From Knufia peltigerae (Eukaryota > Ascomycota > Eurotiomycetes > Chaetothyriales > Trichomeriaceae): DNA of 64,000 nucleotides. The notes beneath the pieces are model-generated. The model saw only the letters and a program-made list of their open reading frames with translations, was not told where the DNA came from and did no database searches. Position 1 is the stretch's first letter. Each line of letters starts with the position of its first letter. This document shows, one piece after another, positions 34,243 to 44,116 of the stretch. Both the position numbers and the translations under genes were made by a program. The stretch spans positions 1-64,000 of the forward strand of contig JAPDRN010000010.1 of assembly GCA_030247855.1 (NCBI GenBank), in the 5' to 3' direction.

Positions 34243-35479
34243 ATGGGCAAGAAGCGTGTTCTCGTCGGCTACGGCGTTGACATTGATGCCGTCGCTGGCT
34301 GGCTTGGTTCATATGGCGGAGAAGACTCTACCAGTGACATCAGCAGAGGTGAATTGTCAACATCTTTCAGCCATGTACACGAATGAGCATGTACTGATGG
34401 TGCACTCCGACAGGTTTGTTTGCCGGCACCCATGGCACAAGACGTCTCCTTAAGCTTTTCGACAAGTACAAGATCAAAGCGACGTGGTTCATCCCGGGTC
34501 ATTCGCTCGAGACCTTTCCCGAGGAATGCGCCATGGTGCGCGACGCGGGCCACGAGATTGGTCTGCACGGCTACTCGCACGAGAACCCTAGCGACATGAC
34601 TTTTGAGCAGCAGCAAGACGTCCTGGACAAGACTTTCCGCCTCCTCACCGACTTCTGCGGCAAGCCTCCACGAGGTAGTGTGGCGCCGTGGTGGGAGGTC
34701 AGCGAGGCTGGGACGGAGCTCTTGTTGAGCTACGGCATCGAGTACGACCACAGTATGGGCCACGAGGACTGCCAGATGTACTGGCTCCGGACGGGCGACA
34801 CGTGGACCAAAATCGACTACTCCAAGAAGGCAGTCGAGTGGATGAAGCCCCTCGTCAAAGGTAAAATGACGGGACTGGTCGAGATCCCCGGATCATGGTA
34901 CATTGATGACCTACCACCAATGATGTTTGTATGTCTTTTTCCATCCTTCTAGCAGGGCTATCCGCTTCCTGGCTCTAGCATGCTTGAATTTTCTGACCGC
35001 CTTGGGGGGCCCCTTACAGATGAAGAATTCGGCCAATAGCCATGGGTGGGTTAATCCCCGCGACATTGAGGATATTTGGAAGGTATGTTCTCTTCTTCCA
35101 GGGAGGCCTAGATTGTGCCCATCCCTGTCACGACGATTGACGGTTCGCGTATATTTATTGGCCGGTAGGATCACTTCGATTACTACTACCGTGAATTCGA
35201 CGAATTTGTATTCCCGATGACTATCCACCCCGACGTCTCCGGTCGACCCCATGTGGTCCTTATGCATGAAAGGTACGTTCCATTTTCGGATATCACAGTC
35301 TAGGAGCCAATGCTGAACTTCAATGCAGGATAATTGAACACATCAACAAGCACGAGGGCGTCGAGTGGGTAACGATGGAGCAAATGTGTGATGAGTTCAA
35401 GAAGAAGAATGCTGCTCCAGAGGGCGCCATGATGCCTGCTCCAGCTGGGGAGATTCTGAAACAACCTCCTCGAAACTGA
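34243..35479 (+). CDS. hxnM: Polysaccharide deacetylase-fold hydrolase; probable cyclic imide hydrolase HxnM
   Basis: Predicted 312 aa in five exons: 34243-34348, 34414-34928, 35020-35082, 35169-35272, 35329-35479. NodB-like fold with the metal-binding Asp in GVDIDAVAGW (13-15) and His87-x3-His91 in GLHGYSHE. The sequence resembles the PgdA/PuuE/cyclic imidase branch rather than secreted chitin deacetylases, and it has no signal peptide, so it should be cytosolic. HxnM opens 3-hydroxypiperidine-2,6-dione to 2-hydroxyglutaramate in the A. nidulans pathway, the step just before HxnN. Out of context it would be annotated as a polysaccharide deacetylase. Confidence 0.9.
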
Positions 35480-35919
35480 GGGTGTGAGGTGCTTCTAGGA
35501 AGTGATATAGCTATTACCACGATATACACAGTATTACTCGTTTGACTACAACTCGAATCATCTTTGATGACATAATCAAAAGGTGGAAAACTTTCCACCT
35601 TGGAAATACCGCGGATTGCTCTGGCGAATATCATAAATGCGCGCATAGGTAGGTGCGTCCATTCGAAATGATTGCTGTCATATGCTCATTACTATTGCGG
35701 AATTAATAAGGGTTATGATCATAACTGATTGACTGGTTTGGGTTGGGGAAATATTCAGATACACCTTTTGTCTCGAAGTTCTTGTTCGCATGATTGATGA
35801 CCAGAATAGCGTGGATCAGTGATCCAATCAGTCAGTCAACCAGTCAATTAATCAGTCAGTCCAAATGCAAAGATTCAGTCTAAATTATTTCAAGAAATAA
35901 ATCTCCTAGGCACTTAGCC
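35480..35919. other. Intergenic region hxnM to dehydrogenase relic
   Basis: About 440 bp. It includes a degenerate CAGTCA-type tandem repeat at 35826-35862, directly upstream of the broken dehydrogenase gene. Confidence 0.5.
35826..35862. repeat. Degenerate AATCAGTCAGT tandem repeat
   Basis: Copies of (A)ATCAGTCAGTC and CCAGTCAA alternate over about 37 bp. Imperfect; function unknown. Confidence 0.5.
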
Positions 35920-36303
35920 ATGAAAGAGATTGTGCTACAAGGAGAACCAGGCAAAGCCGTCCTGGAGCACGACCGACCTTACCCCCAACCACGATCTGGC
36001 TATGTTTTGGTGGACTTAAAAGCGGTGGCGCTCAACCCGACGGACTGGAAACACATCGACTACCTCAACGAGGAGCAAGGAACGCTTTCAGGGTGTGACT
36101 TCGCTGGAGTCGTCGCTGAGACTGGCAGTGGCTATTCGAAGTAGTGGAAAGTCGGCGACCGGATCTGGGGCTTCGCACAGGGCGCCAACAAGTTGCAGCA
36201 CGAAGACGGAGCTTTTGCCGAGAGGATCGCGGTCAAAGCAGACATCGCCGTGCGTGTTCCAGATGACATGTTACTACCGTCGTTGAGCATGTTCACCAAG
36301 TAG
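35920..36303 (+). pseudogene. Truncated medium-chain dehydrogenase/enoyl reductase gene (GroES-like part only)
   Basis: The frame opens with ATG at 35920 and encodes the N-terminal GroES-like domain of a zinc-type alcohol dehydrogenase/trans-enoyl reductase (LVDLKAVALNPTDWKHIDY; GCDFAGVVAETGSGY). A TAG at 36142-36144 interrupts it, but the same frame continues with clear homology (WKVGDRIWGFAQGANKLQHEDGAFAERIAVKADIAVRVPDDM) to a second TAG at 36301-36303. The Rossmann cofactor domain is missing. No intron of workable size removes the first stop. It is most likely a decayed gene lying inside the hxn block, between hxnM and hxnX. Confidence 0.85.
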
Positions 36304-38557
36304 TGCCTACCTAGTGTCACAATTGCTACAAGTTATGATATTGATGTGTGCCGCGTTGAGTGCAGCTAGGTATAGGTACCGGTGGGTCGCAACGTCTAGA
36401 CAAGTAGAGCGACCATCTGACTGCTTGAGAATTTGAAGACTGCGACGCTTGAGCATGTACACTGAGCACCAACGATGTCGTTGACAAGCGCTTTTCCGCA
36501 TCATGGACTAGGTTGTACGAGCGCTGTCTTACCTTGGTGGAAACCTGACCGCCGATAGATGAATGCGTCGCCATTCTCCCCGAATAATCTCTCCACGAAG
36601 CGGTAGCGTTCATTCATTTGGTCGCGCTGGTCGGTAGGATATTCGTTGACGAGACGCCCTGCCAGACGTGCCATGAAGTCTTGTTGGGATACCGAGCCCA
36701 TGTTCCGAGTAGTAGAAGAACGTTGCTTCTTGTCGTTTCACCTTCAATGACAATCTAGAGTCGGCCCACACTACAAACGGGTCGCTCGTGCGGCATGTAC
36801 TCGCGCATGGCTTCATCATCGGCTGTAGAAGGTGACTTCACAGATACATTACGCCCGGGATCTCCAGTGGAGTACCTGCGTCTAATAAGCTGCTCACTCG
36901 GAATTCCGCGGACACGATCCCATGTAGGACAATACTACAGCGGCTCCCCTTTGGCCAACTGCACTGTGAACAACCCGGGCTCGCTTTCGAGTCTAGGAGT
37001 AGCTGTGCAGGAGATCGGGAGAACAGGCAGTAAAACTAGTGATACTTTGTATTCACAGAAGTATTGGGCCAAGAGAGGGAAGCTATGGTTTGCACGTGGG
37101 AGTAGATACCGAGATACTGTAGATACCTGCAGATGGGTGTCACAATCTCTGACTCCACATTCTCATTTCTATGCTCATGTGAACATAACCCTTTACCAGC
37201 TCTGACAACAACATAAGGTCCGGCTTTAGGTCTTTTCTTATAGCTAGTAATGGAATCCCGGTGAATGGGTCACGACACCTAGTAATTCAGTCAACTATAA
37301 CTAAGGCTTTAGTTAGCGTACGTGCGCAGGAATATGAAGTCTATATCGAGATATATTAGTACAAACGCTTTTAAACACGTGATTATATTGTTACGAAGAG
37401 CTCTGGTCTGACTCTATATACGCTTCGAAGCCTATATAGCCTAATATCCCCTTAGCACTCCCGTGTCAAATGAAGTCCTTCGACAATGGTCACAGAATGG
37501 CATCCAAATGTCCACGTGACATGGTATCGACTTCACATATTTGTATATTCTCACCAACTTCCTCCTTCAACGTGTCAACATCCTAGTTTGTGCACTGTCA
37601 AATCGAATTTCATTTCAATACTCACGTCAATCATCACTATCATCAATCCCGTCATAGCTGCGTGTGTGTTGGATCTCGAAGGTCAGCCACGACCCAAGCG
37701 ACTCCTCCCCATCTTCAAAGCGGAGAACTCGTAATTCCCCCACCTTTGAGTATCTACGGGACAACGACGACGACGATGATCGTTTAGCCATCGCGCTTGA
37801 TTGATCCCAATGTGAGCCCAACTAATCCCAGACTTGAGGGCTCGATATTCGTACAACAATCTAATGGACCAACCTGCATCTGCGTACAACCCCCCATTCC
37901 CAACTAACATGTGTTATCCTCAACACAAGTCATGACAATCAATGATCCGTTCAGGCATTGCAGTAATGGTCCAACACTGTGGCTTGAGAATCCAGTATCA
38001 CCTGCCCCCTATCCACATAGGTTGTATTTCCGCCCAAGCAAACAATGACAATTTCGAACAACAGGTGAACGTCAGATACTCTTCGTCACGAAGTTGACTT
38101 GTCAAACCACACTGGGTGGCACATGTGCCGATACCGTACGACAAGTACATATAACAACAAGTTCAGGAGAAGTCCGTCCGCGAGAGATCGCTCCAACCAA
38201 ATTCATTGTAAATCGGTGATAGCGATCATCGAAGCCAAGTCTTTTGTTGGTCCGGTCCTTTCGTGAGACCAAGCCTGGCCAGATCAGTTCAAGTACAGAA
38301 AGAACACTGCTTCCCAAGTTTAGGAGCTCACCGTGTACAACATTGCAACAAAGGCGATATCCTTCTGTGAACCGTAAGACGAGGAAAGGTGATATTGGCG
38401 TGTGATATCGACGACGTCGATCCAGCGCAACATCATTAAACGGATTCAATCACCAGTTTGGACAATATCAGATTCGACCCAGCAATATATCACCACAGCA
38501 CGAGACCTGAGAGAGTGTGATTGGTCAACAGCAAGTGACGTTGACTCACCCGCCGCC
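36304..38557. other. Decayed 2.2-kb region before hxnX
   Basis: No intact gene. The part from 37200 to 37480 is strongly AT-rich with many TATA/TTAG words, like degenerated (possibly RIP-mutated) fungal repeat DNA. The last few hundred bases serve as the hxnX promoter and contain TGATATTG (38390-38397) and CAATATCA (38463-38470) in opposite orientations. Confidence 0.55.
36501..36701 (-). pseudogene. Possible exon remnant of unknown gene
   Basis: A 66-codon frame opening at the ATG at 36701 (MGSVSQQDFMARLAGRLVNE onward) has coding-like composition and a GTAAGA donor-like site after GFHQG (about 36534). No convincing second exon follows on the minus strand, and the family is not recognised. 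It could be a relic or chance. Confidence 0.25.
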
Positions 38558-40154
38558 ATGGACTCATCAAACCCCATCCCGGTCAAAACTCAACTAAAGC
38601 GAGACCCTTCGACTCAACTCGACATCATCGTCGTGGGCGCCGGTCTGGGAGGCGTCGGCGCTGCCATCTCACTCCTCCTCGCGGGCCACAAGGTCACGAT
38701 CCTCGAAGCCGCGGCCGAGATAGCCGAGGTGGGAGCGGGCATCCAACTCCTTCCCAACAGCTCGAGGGTCGTACAGTCCTGGGGCCTTCGGGAACGTCTC
38801 GAGCAGCACGCCACCAAACCTTCGCAGATCAACATCCTAGGATGGAAAGGCAACATCATCTCGTCCATGGACTTTGCCGAGAGCGCCCGTCCCTTTCCCG
38901 GTACGTTTTACTGGGACTTTCACCGCGCGAATCTGCACAAAGTCTTGCTCGAACGGGCCGTCGAACTCGGAGCGGACATCAAAGTGCAATCGCGAGTCGT
39001 GGACGTGAGGATATCATCATCCGACAACAACGGCGACAGCGACAATGCCGCAACAGCCACAGTAATTCTCGACTCTGGCGTCGAGTACGTGGCTGATCTC
39101 GTGATCGGCGCCGACGGAATCAACTCATGTCTTCGAGAAGTTCTCCTTTCCCGTGCCGACCCTCCAACGCCCACTGGCGATCTGGCTTACAGACTTCTCA
39201 TCCCGACCGAGCACATGCTCACCGACCCGGAGTTGAGGCCCTTTGTCACGAACCCGCAGGTGAATTACTGGCTGGGTCCCGACGCCCACGCCGTCAATTA
39301 TGTGCTGCGTGGAGGCAAGTTGTTGAACATGGTCCTCCTGGTACCTGACGACATGCCGGTCGGTGGTGCCAACACTCTCGAAGGTAACGTCGAGGAGATG
39401 CGTGCATTGTTTAAAGATTGGGATCCAAGAATACCAAAGTGAGCTTTCCGATATTGGTTTCTACTCGCATAGTCTTTTTTCTTGGTGTTTCTTGAAAAAG
39501 GGCACCACAGTCGTTAAAAGGGAAGATTACTAACAAAAAAAATCAATCATTTCCAGACTCCTGGCACTTTGCGAATCCGTCTACAAGTGGCGTCTCCAGA
39601 TCCGAGTCAGCGACGAACCCTGGTCCCACCCTTCTGGAGCTTTCACCATGTTGGGTGACGCCGTGCACGCCACCCTACCTTACCTCGCTTCAGGTGCCGG
39701 TATGTGTCTGGAAGACGCCGCCGTCCTGGGGGAGTTGTTCTCTCGGGCGCCCGACCCGAAATCCTCTCCGAAGGTCAAAAGACAACTCCTCGACATTTAC
39801 GAAAAGTGCCGCAAGGACCGGACGGCCATGATCGTCAAACGCGGCAACCTGCAACAATACCTCTACCACCTGCACGACGGCCCGGAACAGCGAGAGCGGG
39901 ACCGGGCCATGGTGGCCATGGAGGAAGGTGAGGCTTTGGCCTGGAGAGATTCGGGACTCGCCCCGAAACTGTTGGGCTATCAGGCCGAAAAGGATGTGAG
40001 TTGTTTTTGTCGATTTGACTTTCCAATGCTTGAGAAGTGACTGACGTTGGTTTTTTTTTGGACAACTCAATAGGTCGATCAGTATTGGCCCCCTCCTTGC
40101 CTAAGGAACCAAGCTCAAGATCAAGACGGAGAATTCGTTCAGAGTCGACTATGA
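38558..40154 (+). CDS. hxnX: FAD monooxygenase (NicC/salicylate hydroxylase-like), probable peroxisomal HxnX
   Basis: Predicted 466 aa in three exons: 38558-39438, 39557-39995, 40074-40154. The start has an ideal context (gccgccATGg). Motifs are GAGLGGVGAAISLLLAG (27-43, FAD), the DG motif LVIGADGINSCLREVLL, and the GD motif TMLGDAVHATLPYLASGAGMCLEDA. The protein ends in Ser-Arg-Leu, a canonical PTS1 peroxisomal signal, which matches the peroxisomal location known for A. nidulans HxnX and supports the chosen last exon. HxnX converts 6-hydroxynicotinate to 2,5-dihydroxypyridine by decarboxylative hydroxylation. It is separated from the other hxn genes by about 3 kb with a pseudogene. Intron 1 is 118 nt. 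Confidence 0.9.
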
Positions 40155-40812
40155 AGAACGAGTGCGACGACAAGCGGAGATCACGGCGACCACAGAAGAA
40201 GATTTCTTGCATTGGAATTAACCCGGCCTGGTGTTTTGTCCAATGCCCGGACCATGACTATACCTGAACATGCTCCATCTAAGCTATACGCAATCTTGCT
40301 ACTACTGTACCTATAGTTTAAAGGAGAAAACGTTCTCTTTCCTTGTCACAGAGTGCAGGTTTTCAAAACACCTTGCATCTCTAGTCGAATTCTTCCGCTG
40401 GCTGAACGACAGATGTTCAAAAAGAAATCCCGTGGCAGATTCATGGTTATGTCAGCTACGTGAGTGGAACACACGTTACTCGTCATCGACCTATTCAAAA
40501 TCTTGATCATATCGTCCTCGGTTCGACGTCCAAGGTTGTTGATTTTCTCAGTATCACATGGATCGTCAGGGAACAGCAAGCAAAGAGGAGCAGAAGGGGT
40601 GGAAGGTGTGGAGGAGTAGCGTTCTTCGGCTGGACTATCGCGGAGTCTCGGCGATGTTTAAAGCACAAAATCTCCGGGGCAGCCCCTGTGAGGTCAATGA
40701 TTATAAAGATCACTGGTCCAGCTCTAACCTCTAGACAGCCCTCGGTGTAGTTGAAAAAAACTTGAAAAGCTCACCAGCAGCGGAGTTACCCCTTAAATAC
40801 TATGTACCTTAT
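40155..40812. other. Convergent intergenic region at the right border of the hxn block
   Basis: About 660 bp between the 3' ends of hxnX and the CFEM-like gene. Nothing recognisable is present. Confidence 0.5.
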
Positions 40813-41857
40813 TTACTCGGTGGTATCAGGAGATAACTCGCCAGTTGTTCTGTTCTTCCTCGATGGAGTTTGTACCGGACTGCCTTCCAACTCTGAAAAT
40901 ATCGACGATCTGTGACGACCAAGTTCGGATGCGGGCAGTTCGGCTTGATCGAGTCTGCATCGAACGGAGTCCTGTTGTCCTGTTGATCCAGGCAGCTGTT
41001 GCTGCCGTGCTCCTAGACCTCCCACAGGACCATCTCCGGCATCCTTTTTCTTTCTTTGGCATTTCATAATAGAGTATGCTATTGTGAACGCAAGCAAGCC
41101 ACCTCCTCCCACTCCGGCCCCTATTCCAATCCCAATCTTCGCATTAGTCGACAAACCCGTGGGACGTGCTGTAGCTGAGGGTTTAGGAGTAGAAGACTGA
41201 TCAACAGATGAATATGTTGTCGAAGAGGCTTGTTCGGATGAGAGAGAGACATTGATAGAGACAAATACCGTGGAGATAGCAAATTGAGTCGTTCCTGGTT
41301 GTGAGAAGGCAGTCTGATTTCCCACATGTGACGAGGTAGGACTTGTTGTAGCAGAGGTAGACGTGGTCTGAGAAGGACCTGTGCTTACTGGAGGGCCAAT
41401 GACTATGCTCTGGGAAGCGGATGTAGAGCATGATGAGGCTGGTGACGCCCATAGGGTGCTAATCAGATAGTCTGTGCAACGACAAACTTGTCAACGGGAC
41501 TCGGAGAGGTGTCTTGAGAATGTACTCACTCATTCCATATGCATATACCCAATTCTTTACAGCAAGAAAGTCATTACAAGAACACTTTTGTTTGGTGCAA
41601 GAGTACATTTGAGGTTGCGTGGAGTTGACACATTGCGGAAAGGTGCCTTGAGCGCCCGCGTAGCAGTTGAGGATATTGTTGGCGCATGTCCCTTGCTAGA
41701 GGCAGTCAGCAAAGATATCCTATCCAATATCAAGTGTGTATCAGACAGCACAAGCCGGAAGACTTTGAATATCATCAGGGGTCGAGGAAAGTGTTAATCG
41801 AATAATCGACAAGAACCAAGTTAGCAGCAACACCAACGGTGTACAGCGGTCAAACAT
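40813..41857 (-). CDS. CFEM-like single-pass membrane protein
   Basis: Predicted 311 aa in three exons: 41747-41857, 41530-41695, 40813-41471. A hydrophobic N-terminus (TPLVLLLTWFLSII) looks like a signal peptide. It leads into a Cys-rich domain with eight cysteines, starting SLPACAQGTCANNILNC and including QCVNS, YSCTKQKCSCNDF and ASSCST, resembling a CFEM domain. A Ser/Thr-rich stalk, a Gly-rich transmembrane segment (GIGIGAGVGGGGLLAFTIAYSI), a basic stop-transfer (KCQRKKK) and a cytoplasmic tail follow. This is the layout of fungal cell-surface receptor-like or wall-associated proteins. The donor of intron 1 (GTCTGA) is weak, so the N-terminus is less certain than the rest. Confidence 0.78.
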
Positions 41858-42631
41858 TGTGAAAAGAACATGGGCAGGGAAATCAATGTTCCGTCATATG
41901 AGCTGAACACACAGCCATCGAGAGCGATCTTAGGCGTAAAGATTCATGCTGAAAAAGGCACAGAGGTCTCCTCGATGATGATGATGATGGGATGCAGCTA
42001 AGGATGATGGATGGACAGAAGACTTGGGGAAATGACCGCAGAGGATGGAACGTTCTTGTAAAATCGCCATAAACTCAGGCTTGAAGAGCTTGTGGAAGGC
42101 GCACAATTGTGTTGCAATCTTTGTTGAACGAGATGATTCGATCTGTGCAACTATCACCACTTCAAGAAACAACGTCGTCTTATCTGCTGCATCTTCTTCA
42201 GTCTCGAAATGTTTGTTCGAGGATCACCCAAGGACATTATTGCACGTCATGATGAATTGTTGCACAAAGTATTTTCTTTTGAAGTACGTGCAGAATCCGA
42301 CGCACACTCAACAATCATCATCAAGTCAACAGTCAAGATGCAAAAGATACAAGATCAAGGCCGTCGAAGTGGTGAAAGAAATTCTTTTTATCAGCCTCAT
42401 TAAATCAGTCGCCAACTATTTTCCGCTCATCGGCGAACTCCTACACCTCCAAAATGTCCACAAGAGAATGCTGATTGGTTCCTCGCCGACATTGACCGAG
42501 AAGAGAAACTATAAAAATAACAATTCAAGTCTGGATGATAAACTTGTTTCGACCTAAAAGGACTCTACTGGACTTCATCGCCCGGCGTATTGCGAGGTAA
42601 ACCTTAGTCGAGTGTAGAGAAGAAGCACGAG
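41858..42631. other. Divergent intergenic region (CFEM-like / deaminase)
   Basis: About 770 bp, including a GAT trinucleotide run at 41974-41990. Several short open frames are present but none has codon structure or homology that supports a gene. Confidence 0.5.
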
Positions 42632-43405
42632 ATGTCGAGGGCCCAGGAGATCGCCACAGCATTGCTCGCCGCAACCGAAAACTCCATCGTTCCTCTCACG
42701 GCTAAACAAGTGTCGCAAGGCTCGAAGCTCTTTGGTGCCGCCATCCTCGACAAAGCCTCACTTTCGACAGTTATAGCAGAGACCAACAACGAGCGGGAGT
42801 CGCCTTTGTTGCACGGAGAAATCAACTGTATCCAGCAGTTTTTCAAGCTCCCCAAAGACGGCCGCCCCGAGACCAAAGATTGTATTTTCTTCGCGACCCA
42901 TGAGCCTTGTGAGTCCCTCTAGCTTGCGCAACCCAGGCCTGTCTCAATTACCTCCTTACATCCTTACTGACACGAATCTCCTTTGCAGGTTCATTATGTC
43001 TGAGTGGCATAACATGGTCCGGTTTCAACGAGTTTTATTACATGTTCACCTATGAAGACAGCAGAGATCTCTTTGCCATTCCTTGTGAGCATAGGCTCCC
43101 TAGAATACTGTGGCAACTGATGCTGACCTCGAGTAGACGACATCGATATTTTGCAATCTGTCTACCAGGTACCATCACCTGAAGACACCCCGGAGACACT
43201 CGCCGCCAGACCGTTGTACAACCGTACAAACAAATTCTTCACTGCGCAATCGTTAGCAGACCTTATTGGCTCAATTGAGGATGAGTCGGCCAAGGCGAAG
43301 CTCAACGGCGAGCTTCAGCGGGTGAAGCAGCTGTATGATCGACTCAGTGCCACCTATCAAGAAGGGAAGACGAGTGGCGCCGAGTCTAGCAGCTTCTTCA
43401 AATGA
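42632..43405 (+). CDS. Cytidine/deoxycytidylate deaminase-family protein
   Basis: Predicted 213 aa in three exons: 42632-42908, 42989-43084, 43137-43405. The zinc site of the CDA/dCMP/guanine deaminase fold is complete: His61-Ala/Gly-Glu63 as HGE in LLHGEINC, and Cys93-x2-Cys96 in THEPCSLCLSG, the second half restored by splicing at 42909-42988. It would hydrolytically deaminate a free base or nucleoside/nucleotide. The long C-terminal extension (about 110 aa after the zinc site) is helix-prone and ends in a Ser-rich tail. The substrate is not known. It lies 2.5 kb beyond hxnX, so a nitrogen-salvage link is possible but not shown. Confidence 0.9.
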
Positions 43406-43628
43406 TTTTAGGTGAATGGAAAGGTAGAAAGCTTGCTTATCAGTTGTGCATTGGTTGCGAGAGGGGTTGATCTCGGAATTGGGAACACATCCCGGGATGT
43501 CTTTTCACACGATTTTCCTACGTGCTATCAGCTAAAGCCATTACAAAGAACATGGCCTTAATTCTCTTCAACCCTCCTTTGCCACATAAGGCGCCGAGAT
43601 CACCCTGCAATGGCCTCGTTTTCCCATC

Positions 43629-44116
43629 TCACTCCGGCACCTGCGTCACTGCTTCAATGTTGTGTCCCGCGGGGCTAATGGCAAACGCCCCATAATAATC
43701 GGGATGATATTCTTTCCTGATACCCGGAGCTCCGTGATCTTTCCCGCCAGCCTGGAGAGCCGCCTCGTGGAACGCGTTGACTTGGGCTCGATCTGCGCAA
43801 AATCTCAATAAGATGATCGCGCAAGAAAACAAATAATAGGCCAAAGGGAAGAGGGGAGAGAGCATGAATACATACCTTTGGCCGTAACCGCCACGTGCAT
43901 CGATTGAATATGTACATCATCTGCGATAGGCTCAAATTTCTCGTTCAAGCCTGATATCCAAAGCCAGGGAGACGTGTCTCCGAGGCCAACATAGTCGGGG
44001 AAAGGCCGCATCACCTCCTTGACACCCATGTGTGCGAAGGCTTTGATGAAGAATGCAACCTCGGCGTCGACTTTGCTGGCCGCACAAGGTATGGTGATGT
44101 GGTCGATCGGTGACAT
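43629..44116 (-). CDS. VOC (glyoxalase/bleomycin-resistance fold) protein
   Basis: Predicted 134 aa in two exons, 43876-44116 and 43629-43792 (83-nt intron). Two beta-alpha-beta-beta-beta units are discernible: MSPIDHITIPC opens the first with a metal-ligand-like His6, and VHIQSMHVAVTAKDRAQVNAFH opens the second; it ends YYGAFAISPAGHNIEAVTQ with the typical Glu of the second unit. VOC proteins include isomerases, lyases and ring-cleaving dioxygenases. The specific activity is unknown. It is tail-to-tail with the deaminase gene. Confidence 0.87.

Noticed and set aside
40111..40221. Alternative C-terminus of hxnX in another frame (FRVDYEERVRRQAEITATTEEDFLHWN).
   Set aside because: It looks protein-like, but reaching it needs a different acceptor or a frameshift. 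The acceptor at 40071-40073 (CAATAG) is better and gives a C-terminal SRL signal that matches known HxnX biology.
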